Assembly: GCF_904424705.1 (NCBI RefSeq)
Contig: NZ_CAJGBF010000005.1
Location: forward strand, 62,001 to 126,000
Direction: 5' to 3'
DNA length: 64,000 nucleotides
Source of the DNA: Rossellomorea arthrocnemi
GTDB taxonomy: Bacteria; Bacillota; Bacilli; Bacillales; Bacillaceae_B
Of the stretch, positions 43,814 through 56,355 are shown piece after piece (positions within the stretch are counted from its first letter, which is position 1; each line of letters begins with the position of its first letter). The notes under the pieces are model-generated. The model was not told the DNA's origin. It searched no databases and saw nothing but the letters and a program-made list of their open reading frames with translations. The translations under genes and the position numbers were made by a program.

Positions 43814-44620
43814 ATGAGCTTTATTTCAACCATCGTTTCTGAACAAATTAAGAGTTTCTATTTAATAAGAAGATTGTCTTTGTATGAATTAAAAAGTTCC
43901 AATAATAATAATTATCTGGGGATGCTGTGGGAGCTACTTAATCCAGGTATTCAAATTGCGATCTATTGGTTTGTTTTTGGTTATGGTATCAGAGCTGGTG
44001 AAAAAATAGACGGTGTTCCTTTTTTTCAATGGATGCTTGCAGGAATAATCCTTTGGTTCTTTATTTTACCCTCCATTACACAGGGGTCTAAATCAATCTA
44101 TACCCGAATAAAGATGATTTCGAAAATGAGCTTTCCGATGAGTGTCATTCCGACATACGTTATTTTTTCTAAGCTCTACCCACACTTGTTATTAATTGTG
44201 ATCAGCACTGTCATCTTTCAATTTTCTGGTTATCCAATTAGCATATATTTCTTACAATTGCCATATTTCCTGGTTTCAACTGTCATCCTGCTGGTAGCCA
44301 TTTCATTAGTGACGTCTACCTTATCGACGATTGTCCGGGATGTCCAAATGATTGTTCAGTCCATCATGAGAATCATGTTATACTTAACACCGATCTTATG
44401 GGCAACATTCAGCTTGCCTGAGTGGGTTCAATCCCTGATGAAATTAAATCCTCTCTATTATTTAATTGAAGGTTACCGCGCTGCTTTCCTGGGAAAAGGC
44501 TGGTATGCAATTGACAATTTACAGTACACCTTATATTTCTGGGCCATTGTGATCATCATACTGTTAATAGGTTCTATGCTTCACATAAAATTCAGAAGAC
44601 ACTTTATTGATTTTATATAA
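43814..44620 (+). CDS. tagG: Teichoic acid ABC exporter permease
   Basis: TagG is the membrane half of the ABC-2-type exporter that moves lipid-linked wall teichoic acid outward. The 268-residue protein has six hydrophobic segments and the conserved N-terminal amphipathic part (IRRLSLYELKSSNNNNYLGMLWELLNPGIQIAIYWFVF). A C-terminal PLYYLIEGYRAAFLG motif is typical of polysaccharide exporters. The ATG at 43814 follows AGGAAAAG and fits the family N-terminus; an upstream in-frame extension from 43691 runs through the tandem repeat and is rejected. tagH follows 16 bases later. Confidence 0.92.
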   Translation: MSFISTIVSEQIKSFYLIRRLSLYELKSSNNNNYLGMLWELLNPGIQIAIYWFVFGYGIRAGEKIDGVPFFQWMLAGIILWFFILPSITQGSKSIYTRIKMISKMSFPMSVIPTYVIFSKLYPHLLLIVISTVIFQFSGYPISIYFLQLPYFLVSTVILLVAISLVTSTLSTIVRDVQMIVQSIMRIMLYLTPILWATFSLPEWVQSLMKLNPLYYLIEGYRAAFLGKGWYAIDNLQYTLYFWAIVIIILLIGSMLHIKFRRHFIDFI

Positions 44621-44636
44621 ATGGAAGTGAAAAAAA

Positions 44637-45446
44637 TTGGGTAAATCCGTTATCGTCAAAAATATAACAAAACGATATAAACTATACACCAAAACTTCAG
44701 AGAAATTATTAGACATCCTTTTGCCCAAGAGCTTTGGTGAAGATTTCTATGCTCTGAAAAACGTCAGCTTCGAAGCTGACGAAGGAGATATCATTGGCTT
44801 TGTTGGAGTCAACGGTTCAGGGAAATCAACATTATCAAACATTATTGCAGGTGTCGTTCCGGAAACCTCAGGAAGTGTCGAAGTGAAAGGTCAGGCATCC
44901 TTGATTGCTGTTTCCTCCGGACTAAATAATCAATTATCCGGCCGGGAAAATATTGAATTAAAATGTTTAATGTTAGGATTCAGCAAAAAAGAAATCCGTG
45001 AATTAGAACCAGATATTATCGAATTTGCGGAAATAGGAAAGTTCATTGATCAACCAGTTAAGTCCTATTCAAGTGGAATGAAATCCAGACTGGGGTTTGC
45101 CATATCGGTGCATACCAATCCTGATATTCTCATCATTGATGAGGCGTTGTCCGTAGGAGATAAAGCCTTCGCAGAAAAATGTCTTGATAAAATGGAAGAA
45201 TTCAAAAAAATGGGAAAGACCATGTTCTTTGTCAGCCACTCAATTGGTCAAATGAAGCAATTCTGCGAAAAGGCTGTTTGGTTAGAATTCGGAGAAATAA
45301 AAAGTTATGGACCCATTAATGAAGTGATTCCTCAATATGAAAAGTTTTTAAAAACGTATAAAACAATGTCTAAGCAAGAAAAAGTTAAATATAGAGAAGA
45401 AGCAATTAAAAAACGCAGTGAAAAACCTGTTCCTGCCACCACATAA
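44637..45446 (+). CDS. tagH: Teichoic acid ABC exporter ATP-binding subunit
   Basis: The ATPase partner of TagG. Of 269 residues, it shows Walker A (GVNGSGKST), the signature SYSSGMKSRLGFA, Walker B (ILIIDEALSVGD) and the switch histidine (FVSHSIGQ). It ends soon after the ATPase domain with a charged tail. It thus resembles the short S. aureus TarH and lacks the extra C-terminal domain that lengthens B. subtilis TagH to over 500 residues. The start is TTG with GGAAGTGA upstream. Confidence 0.92.
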   Translation: MGKSVIVKNITKRYKLYTKTSEKLLDILLPKSFGEDFYALKNVSFEADEGDIIGFVGVNGSGKSTLSNIIAGVVPETSGSVEVKGQASLIAVSSGLNNQLSGRENIELKCLMLGFSKKEIRELEPDIIEFAEIGKFIDQPVKSYSSGMKSRLGFAISVHTNPDILIIDEALSVGDKAFAEKCLDKMEEFKKMGKTMFFVSHSIGQMKQFCEKAVWLEFGEIKSYGPINEVIPQYEKFLKTYKTMSKQEKVKYREEAIKKRSEKPVPATT

Positions 45447-45448
45447 GC

Positions 45449-45486
45449 CAAAAAGCCTTAGTCTTAATTGAGACTAAGGCTTTTTT
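45449..45486 (+). terminator. Terminator of tagGH
   Basis: AAAAAGCCTTAGTCT and AGACTAAGGCTTTTT form a long stem followed by T residues. Confidence 0.9.
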
Positions 45487-45620
45487 ATGCCCAAATGGAA
45501 ATATGTCCATAGTACTATGGTTTTATTTTGAATTATATCCTTATTTTTCTTTGATATGTGATAAAATGACATTATATTATATCAATCGACTCAAGAATTG
45601 AGAAAGAAGGAGAAAATCAA

Positions 45621-46673
45621 GTGAAAAAAACACTAGTTACCGTCGCTACTACAGCTGTCCTCTCAACAACATTTGTCGCATCTGCCGCTGCCAGTTCCCA
45701 TAAAGTCGAGTCCGGTGACTCTCTTTGGTCCATTGCCCGTAAATATGATACATCCGTTGCGCTCCTTAAAGATATAAACAAATTGAAATCCGACATGATC
45801 TTCCCAAATCAATTACTCAAGGTAGATACTGATCAAGTTGACGCGCCTGACACTACTGCCTCCAAACCTGCGCAGCCTGTTTCGGCAAAAAAATACATAG
45901 TTAAGTCCGGTGATACACTTAGCGCTATCGCTTACAGGCATTCTATTACTCTGGCAGAATTACAAAAGTGGAATAACATTAATAGTTATTTGATTTATCC
46001 AGGCCAGGCACTTGTTGTTAGTCAAGGAAGTTCTGCCGGAGACCAAGAGAGCAGCAATACAAGTAAACCGTCTCCTTCTACACCCCCGAGACAGGAAAGC
46101 TCAAGTACATACACGGTCAAATCCGGGGATACCCTGTCTCATATTAGTGTAAAATACGACGTTTCTGTTCAGGATATTAAACGATTAAATAACCTTTCCA
46201 ATGACTTAATCTACGTCGGTCAGGTATTGAAGGTTGGAAAATCACAAGTATCACAACCCGCACCACCAACTGAAACGCCATCAAACGAAGACAGCAATAC
46301 GTCTTTCAACACAAGTAAACTCATTTCCCATGCAAAAGCACAGCTTGGCATCCCGTACGTATGGGGGGGTTCTACAACATCCGGCTTCGACTGCAGCGGT
46401 TTCATTTACTATGCTTTCAATAAGAGTGGTGTGAAAGTAACCCGCACATCAAGTGAGGGATATTACAACCGTTCCTATTATGTCCATAAACCAGCAGTAG
46501 GGGACCTGGTCTTTTTCGAAAATACATACAAAAAAGGGATTTCCCACTTAGGTATTTACGTAGGGGACAACAAGTTTATTCATGCCGGTGATAATGGAGT
46601 GGAAATTACCAGTTTAAATAATTCGTATTGGAAATCTAAACTTGATGGCTTTAAACGCTTTTATGATTTGTAA
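45621..46673 (+). CDS. Secreted LysM - NlpC/P60 cell-wall endopeptidase
   Basis: This is a DL-endopeptidase of the LytF/LytE/CwlS type that cuts peptidoglycan stem peptides. Of 350 residues, a signal peptide (about 1-25) precedes three LysM repeats, each with SGDxLxxIxxxxxxxxxxL: SHKVESGDSLWSIARKYDTS, KYIVKSGDTLSAIAYRHS, TYTVKSGDTLSHISVKYD. Ser/Pro-rich linkers separate them. The NlpC/P60 domain (from about 232) has the catalytic Cys in TSGFDCSGFIYYAF and His in KGISHLGIYVG. The start is GTG with AGAAGGAG upstream. It is a single gene with its own terminator. Confidence 0.93.
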   Translation: MKKTLVTVATTAVLSTTFVASAAASSHKVESGDSLWSIARKYDTSVALLKDINKLKSDMIFPNQLLKVDTDQVDAPDTTASKPAQPVSAKKYIVKSGDTLSAIAYRHSITLAELQKWNNINSYLIYPGQALVVSQGSSAGDQESSNTSKPSPSTPPRQESSSTYTVKSGDTLSHISVKYDVSVQDIKRLNNLSNDLIYVGQVLKVGKSQVSQPAPPTETPSNEDSNTSFNTSKLISHAKAQLGIPYVWGGSTTSGFDCSGFIYYAFNKSGVKVTRTSSEGYYNRSYYVHKPAVGDLVFFENTYKKGISHLGIYVGDNKFIHAGDNGVEITSLNNSYWKSKLDGFKRFYDL

Positions 46674-46743
46674 AATTGGATAGACCACTACCTGGTAGTA
46701 TGTTCCCAATAGCCAAAATGGAAATGTACTACTTGGCAGTGTA

Positions 46744-46778
46744 AACCGGAGCGCAGTGTTGCGCTCCGGTTTTTTATT
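46744..46778 (+). terminator. Terminator of the LysM/P60 gene
   Basis: AAACCGGAGCGCA and TGCGCTCCGGTTT form a GC-rich stem followed by TTTTAT. Confidence 0.9.
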
Positions 46779-46918
46779 TATCTCTGTTTCCATACCTCTG
46801 ATTGTCACATTTTGTAGAATAATATTTACTTTCACCGTACATGAAATATATTCCAATCCGATATGGATTATGGTTTAATTAATTGATTTTACTATTCTAT
46901 TAGACGATGGAGGATATT

Positions 46919-49900
46919 ATGGGGAAAAAGGTGTTTAAAAGTTTACTAGTAATAATCATGATGTACAGTCTGTGCCTTTCACAAGTCCCTCGAACACATG
47001 CTGAAGAGGGAAAGGTGCTCGAAGAAGAACCTTTGCTGCTATCTGAAGAGAAGAACACAAGCTTTAAACCTGACGAAAATATTCATTGGTATACGATAAC
47101 CCCTTCCGAAGAAAGCATTGAACACTTCACTCACTTTCGGATTAAGCTGCAAGCTCAAGAAGAAGTCAATTTAACTGTCTATTCCAGTCTGGAAAATGCC
47201 ACAAACGATCAAACGTTTGATCAATATAGAACGTATTCTTATTCAAATGAAACAGCGTCCGTGGACTTCCCTATATCCTGGACGGGGTCTTATTATCTCA
47301 AGGTAGAATCTTATGTGGAAGAAGAAGCTGTAGAGGAACATAAAGAAAATGAAATTCCCTATACCATCACCTATGATGGTGTTTCCCTTCCCCCATCCAA
47401 TGGCGTCATTGGTGAGGAATGTCCTGCTGAGTTAAGCACGAAAGAACGAGAAAATGGGAAAGCCATTTTACACGATCTACGCACGATAAGGGAATCTCTT
47501 TTATCCGGCACGGAAGACGGGAAAAAGTTGACCTCTCTATACTATAAAGCCGCTCCTTTTATCAGTTCAAAGATGATATTCAGCAAACAAACTAGAGAAG
47601 AAGTCTACTCTGGCCTTGTTACCCTGAAGAGTTTATTGGCGGATACAGCAAAAAATGGAGATTCCAGCTCCTATACCATTTCTTCTAAAGAACAGGAAGC
47701 AATCAACAGCCTGTATACCATTGCCTATAATTCAGTCCCTTCTCCTCTTAAGGAAAAAATTGAGGACGCAACCAAGAAAGTGGATATCTCTACCTTGGCG
47801 AACGCGTCTGTTTCACAGGTGATTTCAAAGGCAGGATTGTCCAGTCATACACCTGCAAATCCATCACGGCTAATCGTGAAAATGAAAGATGGAAAATCTC
47901 AAAGCTCCCTTGAGTCGAAGATGAAATCTTACGGTGTAAAATCCGTCGATCCCATCGCTAACGATGAAAGCGCATCATCTGAGAACCTCTTTGTAGTGGA
48001 GCTCAATGATAAAGGCAAGCCCTTTGCCGCAAGCTCTCAGACAACGCCCCAACAGATTGCCAAGCTTTCAGAGGTGGAATTTGTGGAGCCTGTTCAATCC
48101 TATCAATCATTATCGGCCGATAGTCAATATCCTTATCAATGGTCGTTGCAAAACAATGATATGGTGTCTGGAGACATACGTTTTGAACCATTGTATACGC
48201 TATTGAATGGGAAGAATCTTGAACCAACGGTGATTGCCGTTGCTGATACAGGTGTCGACCACACGTTAGCCGACCTTTCAGACAAAGTACTTGTGGAAAA
48301 AGGGAAAAACTTTGTGGATCGCTCTGATGACACGATGGATGACAACGGTCACGGGACCCATGTTTCATCCATCATAACGGCAAATACAGATAACCATTAT
48401 TCCATAGCCGGGATCAACCCATTTGTTAAGATTCTCCCAATCAAAGTCCTTGATGGCGGCGGCAGCGGAGATACAGAACAAATCGCCTATGGGATCATGT
48501 ACGCAGCTGATCAAGGTGCAAAGGTCCTTAACCTTAGCCTTGGCGGACCGTATAGTCGTACAATCGAATATGCCCTGCAATACGCCAGCAAGAAAGGCGT
48601 GACGATTGTCGCTGCAAGTGGAAACGATGGAATGGAAGAACTATCGTACCCTGCGTCTTCCAAATATGCGATTGCCGTCGGTTCTACGAATCGTCTGGAT
48701 ATCGTATCTGACTTTTCCAATTATGGGAAGGGACTTGACCTGGTCGCTCCAGGTTCAGACATTCCTGCCCTTATGCCGGATGGCAATGTTACTTACATGA
48801 GCGGTACGTCCATGGCAACACCTCATGTGGCTGCTGTGGCGGGCTTACTGTTGTCACAGAACCCGAATCTAAAGCCTGCAGACATAGAGAAGATATTAAC
48901 GGAAACGGCCAAGGATGTCTCATTTGACGAACAAGATAATCCATATGTCGATGAAGAATATTATGAAGAAGATCCTGAATATCCGATGGAAGAGGTTGTA
49001 CCAGGTTATGATGCCATTTCAGGCTGGGGTCGTATGAACGCCTATAGTGCCGTCAGCGCAGTAGAGCTCTCAGCAAAGGTTAACCCGATCTTAAACAATC
49101 AAACGAAAGTGACAGGTTCAGCCAAAACCGGGTCAACCATCAAAATTATGAATGGAACGAAGCTATTAGGTAGCGGTTCAGCAAAATCAGGTGCATTCAG
49201 CATTACGATCCCTGTTCAAAAAGCCGATCAAATCCTGGATGTCATTATCTCGAATCAGGACGCTTCCACATCGATTAAAAAAATAGTAGAAAAAGCACCA
49301 AATAAACCTTATGTAAACAAACTGACCAACCTGTCCACTTCGGTCTTGGGAAGTACAGAACCAAACTTGAAAGTAACGGTCAAGGATTCATCACGAAAAA
49401 TCATTGCCTCAGGAATCGGAAATGACGAAGGTGACTTCAGCATAAAGATTCCTAAACAAAAAGAGTATTCTACGTTATATGTAACGGTTCTCGATGGTTA
49501 TAAAGAAAGCTCCGAGGTAAAAGTGGTCGTTGCCGATGTCATAGCCCCTACTACTCCAAAGGTGAATGCCATCAGTGATCTAAGCACCAGCATCACTGGA
49601 TCTGCCGAAGCATCATCTACAGTGACAGCCAAAGTGAATGGGAAGCAAATCGCAGCGGTCAAGGCCAGCTCTAAAGGTCAATTCACCTTAAAGATCAAGA
49701 AGCAAAAAGCAGGCTCCACAGTGGTTGTCACGGCGAATGATGCTGCCGGTAATATCAGTAAGGGAACCAACCTGAAAGTCATTGACAGGACCCCTCCTGC
49801 AGCACCTAAAGTAAAGGCGGTCAGTGATGCAAGTACATCCATTTCGGGAACGACTGAAGCCAATGCTTATGTGGTGGCAAAAGTTAAAGGAAAGCAAATC

Positions 49901-50284
49901 GCAACAGCCAAGGCCAGCTCTAAAGGTCTGTTCACCTTAAAGATCAAGAAACAAAAAGCAGGGTCCACTGTGATTGTGACAGCCAAGGATGCTGCTGGTA
50001 ATCTCAGTAAGTGGACTAATTTGAAAGTTAGTGATAAGACCGCCCCGGCGATGCCGAAAGTGAATACTGTAACAACGAAGAGCAAAACCGTGTCAGGAAA
50101 AACAGAACCTAATACTTTCGTTACGGTAAAAGCCGAATCCAAAACGATTGGTACCGTCAAAGCAAACAGCAAAGGATCTTTTACAGTGAAAATCAATACT
50201 CAGAAGGTGAAGACTGTTTTGTTTGTGACAGCTAAGGATAGGGCGGGGAATGTGAGTAAGGTGAAGAAGGTCATTGTTAAATAG
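46919..50284 (+). CDS. Secreted subtilisin-like serine protease with Ig-like repeats
   Basis: The 1121-residue exoprotease has a signal peptide (about 1-28), a PPC-like beta domain (to about 140), a helical region and an inhibitor-like propeptide (about 315-405). The S8 catalytic domain follows, with Asp in VIAVADTGVD, His in DDNGHGTHVSS and Ser in SGTSMATPHVAA. The C-terminal ~410 residues hold about five bacterial Ig-like repeats (DxTxPxxPKV ... G(T/S)(T/A)E ... KQKAGSTV(I/V)VTAxDAAGN). Two of them (49.5-50.0 kb) are nearly identical at DNA level, suggesting recent duplication. It has no LPXTG or SLH anchor. ATG 46919 follows GGAGG with proper spacing, better than ATG 46907, which lies before that site. 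Confidence 0.92.
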   Translation: MGKKVFKSLLVIIMMYSLCLSQVPRTHAEEGKVLEEEPLLLSEEKNTSFKPDENIHWYTITPSEESIEHFTHFRIKLQAQEEVNLTVYSSLENATNDQTFDQYRTYSYSNETASVDFPISWTGSYYLKVESYVEEEAVEEHKENEIPYTITYDGVSLPPSNGVIGEECPAELSTKERENGKAILHDLRTIRESLLSGTEDGKKLTSLYYKAAPFISSKMIFSKQTREEVYSGLVTLKSLLADTAKNGDSSSYTISSKEQEAINSLYTIAYNSVPSPLKEKIEDATKKVDISTLANASVSQVISKAGLSSHTPANPSRLIVKMKDGKSQSSLESKMKSYGVKSVDPIANDESASSENLFVVELNDKGKPFAASSQTTPQQIAKLSEVEFVEPVQSYQSLSADSQYPYQWSLQNNDMVSGDIRFEPLYTLLNGKNLEPTVIAVADTGVDHTLADLSDKVLVEKGKNFVDRSDDTMDDNGHGTHVSSIITANTDNHYSIAGINPFVKILPIKVLDGGGSGDTEQIAYGIMYAADQGAKVLNLSLGGPYSRTIEYALQYASKKGVTIVAASGNDGMEELSYPASSKYAIAVGSTNRLDIVSDFSNYGKGLDLVAPGSDIPALMPDGNVTYMSGTSMATPHVAAVAGLLLSQNPNLKPADIEKILTETAKDVSFDEQDNPYVDEEYYEEDPEYPMEEVVPGYDAISGWGRMNAYSAVSAVELSAKVNPILNNQTKVTGSAKTGSTIKIMNGTKLLGSGSAKSGAFSITIPVQKADQILDVIISNQDASTSIKKIVEKAPNKPYVNKLTNLSTSVLGSTEPNLKVTVKDSSRKIIASGIGNDEGDFSIKIPKQKEYSTLYVTVLDGYKESSEVKVVVADVIAPTTPKVNAISDLSTSITGSAEASSTVTAKVNGKQIAAVKASSKGQFTLKIKKQKAGSTVVVTANDAAGNISKGTNLKVIDRTPPAAPKVKAVSDASTSISGTTEANAYVVAKVKGKQIATAKASSKGLFTLKIKKQKAGSTVIVTAKDAAGNLSKWTNLKVSDKTAPAMPKVNTVTTKSKTVSGKTEPNTFVTVKAESKTIGTVKANSKGSFTVKINTQKVKTVLFVTAKDRAGNVSKVKKVIVK

Positions 50285-50307
50285 TGAGTAACCTCTTTAG
50301 TGGTTAT

Positions 50308-50350
50308 AATAAAAGGCTCCCGATTCTTGATAGAATTCGGGAGCCTTTTT
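50308..50350 (+). terminator. Terminator of the subtilase gene
   Basis: AAAAGGCTCCCGA-TTC pairs with GAA-TCGGGAGCCTTTTT, a strong GC-rich stem with a T-run. Confidence 0.9.
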
Positions 50351-50613
50351 AGTTCGTCCTAACTTAGAAATTCATAATAAATGACGCATGGATCCAATGT
50401 ACCTATTTTCCAATAGAAGTAAACTTTAATCTTCATTGGAAGTAAGCTCAATGTCATCTATCATAATATTCCATACTAAGATAGTTATCCATAATCGATA
50501 ATAAAAATGTTAAACGTCCCCTATATGATTTCAATAACCAATTACCAGGCAAAGCAAAGAGTACTGCATTTTAAATAAAACTAAAAAGCATCCAAAATCA
50601 TGACCTACTCTTG
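50351..50613. other. AT-rich gap between the subtilase and the RRNPP regulator
   Basis: Together with the terminator this makes about 330 bases without a gene. I see no further repeat, RNA or promoter-like element, and the flanking genes converge on it. Confidence 0.4.
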
Positions 50614-51495
50614 TTAAATCAATGCACTTAATTCCTTTATTCTGTTTTCAATAAATTGAATGTGTCTGGTATCTTGTTGAAGGTCGAAAACGACGATTGC
50701 TTTTTTCATAAACTTGACGGCTTCCTCAGGTTTATTCATTAGCTCCATGTTATATCCTATTTGATAATGTAACTCACCTAATAGGAATACACTATCTTTA
50801 TGCAGGCACCATTTTATCCCATCTTCACAATATTTATTTGATTCTTCCAGTCTATTAAGACGAGTTAACACCCTCGTAATATGATAATAATGTCGGGTTT
50901 TTATTGTATAATCATTCAAGTGGGGAAGAAGCTGAAGATGATGCTTGACCTCCTCAAAAACCTCTAGCGCCTTATTAATGTCTTCTTTAAAGTAAATTGC
51001 CCCCAATGCCACAAAGATTTCTAATTCTCGCTCAAGCAAAATCTTCCCCTTGTTATGGGTGAGATGGATGGCTTCTTTTAGAGTATCAACTGATTTACTC
51101 AAATCTTTCTTTACTTCATATAAATAGATTCCTTTATGCCATAGCAACAACTGTAAGTTTTTGTTGTTTTGTGAAAATAACGGATTATCTAATTCAGCTT
51201 TTACAATATCCATCATTTCTTCATATCTCCCACTTCTGCGGAGTATCTGGAGCTGTTGGAATACTTCCTGAAAGTAATCTAGCCGTGGAGTTGTCCCGAT
51301 ATCAAAAAAATAGTTCACATCTACTCCCAACTTCTGAGAAATTTGATACAATGTAGAAGCATAAGGATAGACATCCCCTTTTTCGATTTTACTGATCTGC
51401 GCTTGTGTACATATCCCCTCGGCAAGATCTTCTTGAGAAAGACCACTCGTTTTTCTTAACTCTTTTATTTTGTTTCCCACTGCTTTAAAATCCAT
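50614..51495 (-). CDS. PlcR-like RRNPP quorum-sensing regulator (HTH plus TPR)
   Basis: The 293-residue cytoplasmic regulator has an N-terminal XRE helix-turn-helix (about 4-60: VGNKIKELRKTSGLSQEDLAEGICTQAQISKIEKG). About five tetratricopeptide-like helical repeats follow to the C-terminus (for example DTLKEAIHLTHNKGKILLERELEIFVALGAIYFKEDINKALEVFEEV). This is the architecture and size of PlcR (285 residues), which binds DNA when its imported PapR peptide occupies the TPR groove. A small secreted-peptide gene lies divergently 197 bases away. AGGGGTGG is 5 bases before the chosen ATG at 51495; a GTG at 51504 overlaps that site. Confidence 0.87.
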   Translation of the reverse strand: MDFKAVGNKIKELRKTSGLSQEDLAEGICTQAQISKIEKGDVYPYASTLYQISQKLGVDVNYFFDIGTTPRLDYFQEVFQQLQILRRSGRYEEMMDIVKAELDNPLFSQNNKNLQLLLWHKGIYLYEVKKDLSKSVDTLKEAIHLTHNKGKILLERELEIFVALGAIYFKEDINKALEVFEEVKHHLQLLPHLNDYTIKTRHYYHITRVLTRLNRLEESNKYCEDGIKWCLHKDSVFLLGELHYQIGYNMELMNKPEEAVKFMKKAIVVFDLQQDTRHIQFIENRIKELSALI

Positions 51496-51510
51496 AAAAT
51501 CCACCCCTAA

Positions 51511-51528
51511 ATATGCCTAGAGTTATAT
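51511..51528. promoter_or_regulatory. ATATGCCTAGAGTTATAT motif before the PlcR-like gene
   Basis: The 18-bp sequence lies 15 bases upstream of the regulator start. Nearly the same word (ATATGCTTAGAATTAT) recurs at 51889-51904 beyond the peptide gene. It starts TATG like the PlcR box of B. cereus but does not match that box fully. It may be the regulator's operator. Confidence 0.45.
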
Positions 51529-51546
51529 TTTTGAAGAAATCAAATG

Positions 51547-51568
51547 AAAAGCCTAATAATAGGCTTTT
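51547..51568. other. Hairpin in the divergent region between regulator and peptide genes
   Basis: AAAAGCCTA, a 4-base loop ATAA, then TAGGCTTTT: a 9-bp perfect stem with A/T flanks, terminator-like in either direction. It could insulate the two divergent transcripts or be an operator. Confidence 0.5.
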
Positions 51569-51692
51569 AAATTAGGTAATTTGGCATCATATTCCGAATG
51601 TACAAAATGTTAATATGTGTTTTAATTATTATAACAAATATTTCTTTTATTTTACCGAACATTGATTCGAACAAGAAAGGGAGGAAAGTCCT

Positions 51693-51824
51693 ATGAAGAG
51701 ACGTTTTCTTACAATTTTAACAGCATCGGTTCTTCTTTTTGGAATTGCAGGACTTGCAAATAACGATACTGAAACTGCAAATGCACAAATTCAACAAGTT
51801 GAACTTCCAACAACTCAACATTAA
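51693..51824 (+). CDS. Secreted signalling peptide precursor, PapR-like
   Basis: This is a 43-residue open frame with a strong GGGAGG 8 bases before its ATG. The product has a basic start (MKRR), a hydrophobic signal segment (FLTILTASVLLFGIAGLA), an ANA-type cleavage zone, and a short tail ending QIQQVELPTTQH. PapR of B. cereus has the same plan: about 48 residues, signal peptide, then a C-terminal signal containing (D/E)LP. A dedicated terminator follows immediately. Its position divergent from a PlcR-like receptor gene makes it the likely cognate autoinducer. The exact mature peptide cannot be read; ELPTTQH or VELPTTQ are candidates. Confidence 0.75.
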   Translation: MKRRFLTILTASVLLFGIAGLANNDTETANAQIQQVELPTTQH

Positions 51825-51834
51825 TCAACATGTT

Positions 51835-51864
51835 AAAGCTTCCTCCAACCAGGAAGCTTTTTTC
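51835..51864 (+). terminator. Terminator of the peptide gene
   Basis: AAAGCTTCCT pairs with AGGAAGCTTT, followed by TTTTC, 11 bases after the stop. A dedicated terminator supports the 43-codon frame being a real transcript. Confidence 0.85.
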
Positions 51865-51874
51865 TTTCAGAAAA

Positions 51875-51904
51875 ATATGCTTATAGGAATATGCTTAGAA
51901 TTAT
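51875..51904. promoter_or_regulatory. Two tandem ATATGCTTA motifs downstream of the peptide gene
   Basis: ATATGCTTATAGGA (51875-51888) and ATATGCTTAGAATTAT (51889-51904) are direct repeats spaced 14 bases. They share ATATGCYTA with the site before the PlcR-like gene. They lie about 130 bases upstream of the small gene at 52034, which may therefore be a target. Confidence 0.4.
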
Positions 51905-52033
51905 GAAAGAAAAGAAAAGAAAACGTTTTACCCATTAAAATAAGGTTTTTTAGCTCCTACACATTCATGAGCCAAAATACACACTATCTTAAAACGTGCT
52001 AGGATAAAAGTACAATAAAAGAAAGGGGGCTTC

Positions 52034-52360
52034 ATGATGAAAAGCATAAGCATGAAAGTAAATCCTCTATACTCGGATTTGGATATGTCGATCCAGTTCC
52101 ATTTCGAATTCTCCAAAGGTGATTGTAAGCTCGGGGAAGCCATGGTTTCTACGTATGCCTTGAATAACCAGGTATCGTATCGTAAGTCCCACAGTGGCAC
52201 TTCAACCTTAATAGAAAAGTGTGCAGTCATTGATCGGTTTGATGTGGTGGGTGAGCTTGGTGAAGTAAGCATGAATAAGCTGAGACACTTTCTGAAGGTG
52301 ATTGGGATGAAAGAAATTCATTGTGGGTATGAGATGAATAGAGAGAATGTCAGCAATTAA
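52034..52360 (+). CDS. Hypothetical 108-residue protein
   Basis: AAGGGGG precedes the ATG with good spacing and the codon use looks coding. The soluble product has no signal peptide or membrane helix. It contains an alternating beta-like stretch (VNPLYSDLDMSIQFHFEF) and a charged C-terminal half (GEVSMNKLRHFLKVIGMKEIHCGYEMN). I do not recognise the family. It lies between the quorum-sensing pair and the hut operon with its own terminator downstream, and may be regulated from the ATATGCTTA repeats upstream. Confidence 0.65.
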   Translation: MMKSISMKVNPLYSDLDMSIQFHFEFSKGDCKLGEAMVSTYALNNQVSYRKSHSGTSTLIEKCAVIDRFDVVGELGEVSMNKLRHFLKVIGMKEIHCGYEMNRENVSN

Positions 52361-52433
52361 TTTTATAGCAAGACCATTCCCAAATAGAGCGTGATGGTTG
52401 TTTAATGATTTTGGTTCGTGAATATTAATAAAT

Positions 52434-52474
52434 AAGCTTTAGGAAAGTAGATTTTACTTCCCTAAAGCTTTTTA
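52434..52474. terminator. Bidirectional terminator at the end of the hut operon
   Basis: AAGCTTTAGG-AAGTA and TACTT-CCTAAAGCTT form a long stem ending in TTTTATT, between the convergent small gene and hutG. Confidence 0.8.

Positions 52475-56347
<3,873 letters not shown>

Positions 56348-56355
<8 letters not shown>

Noticed and set aside
51511-51528. Canonical PlcR box
   Set aside because: It matches TATG at one end, but the inner A and the TNCATA end of the known box TATGNANNNNTNCATA are not met.
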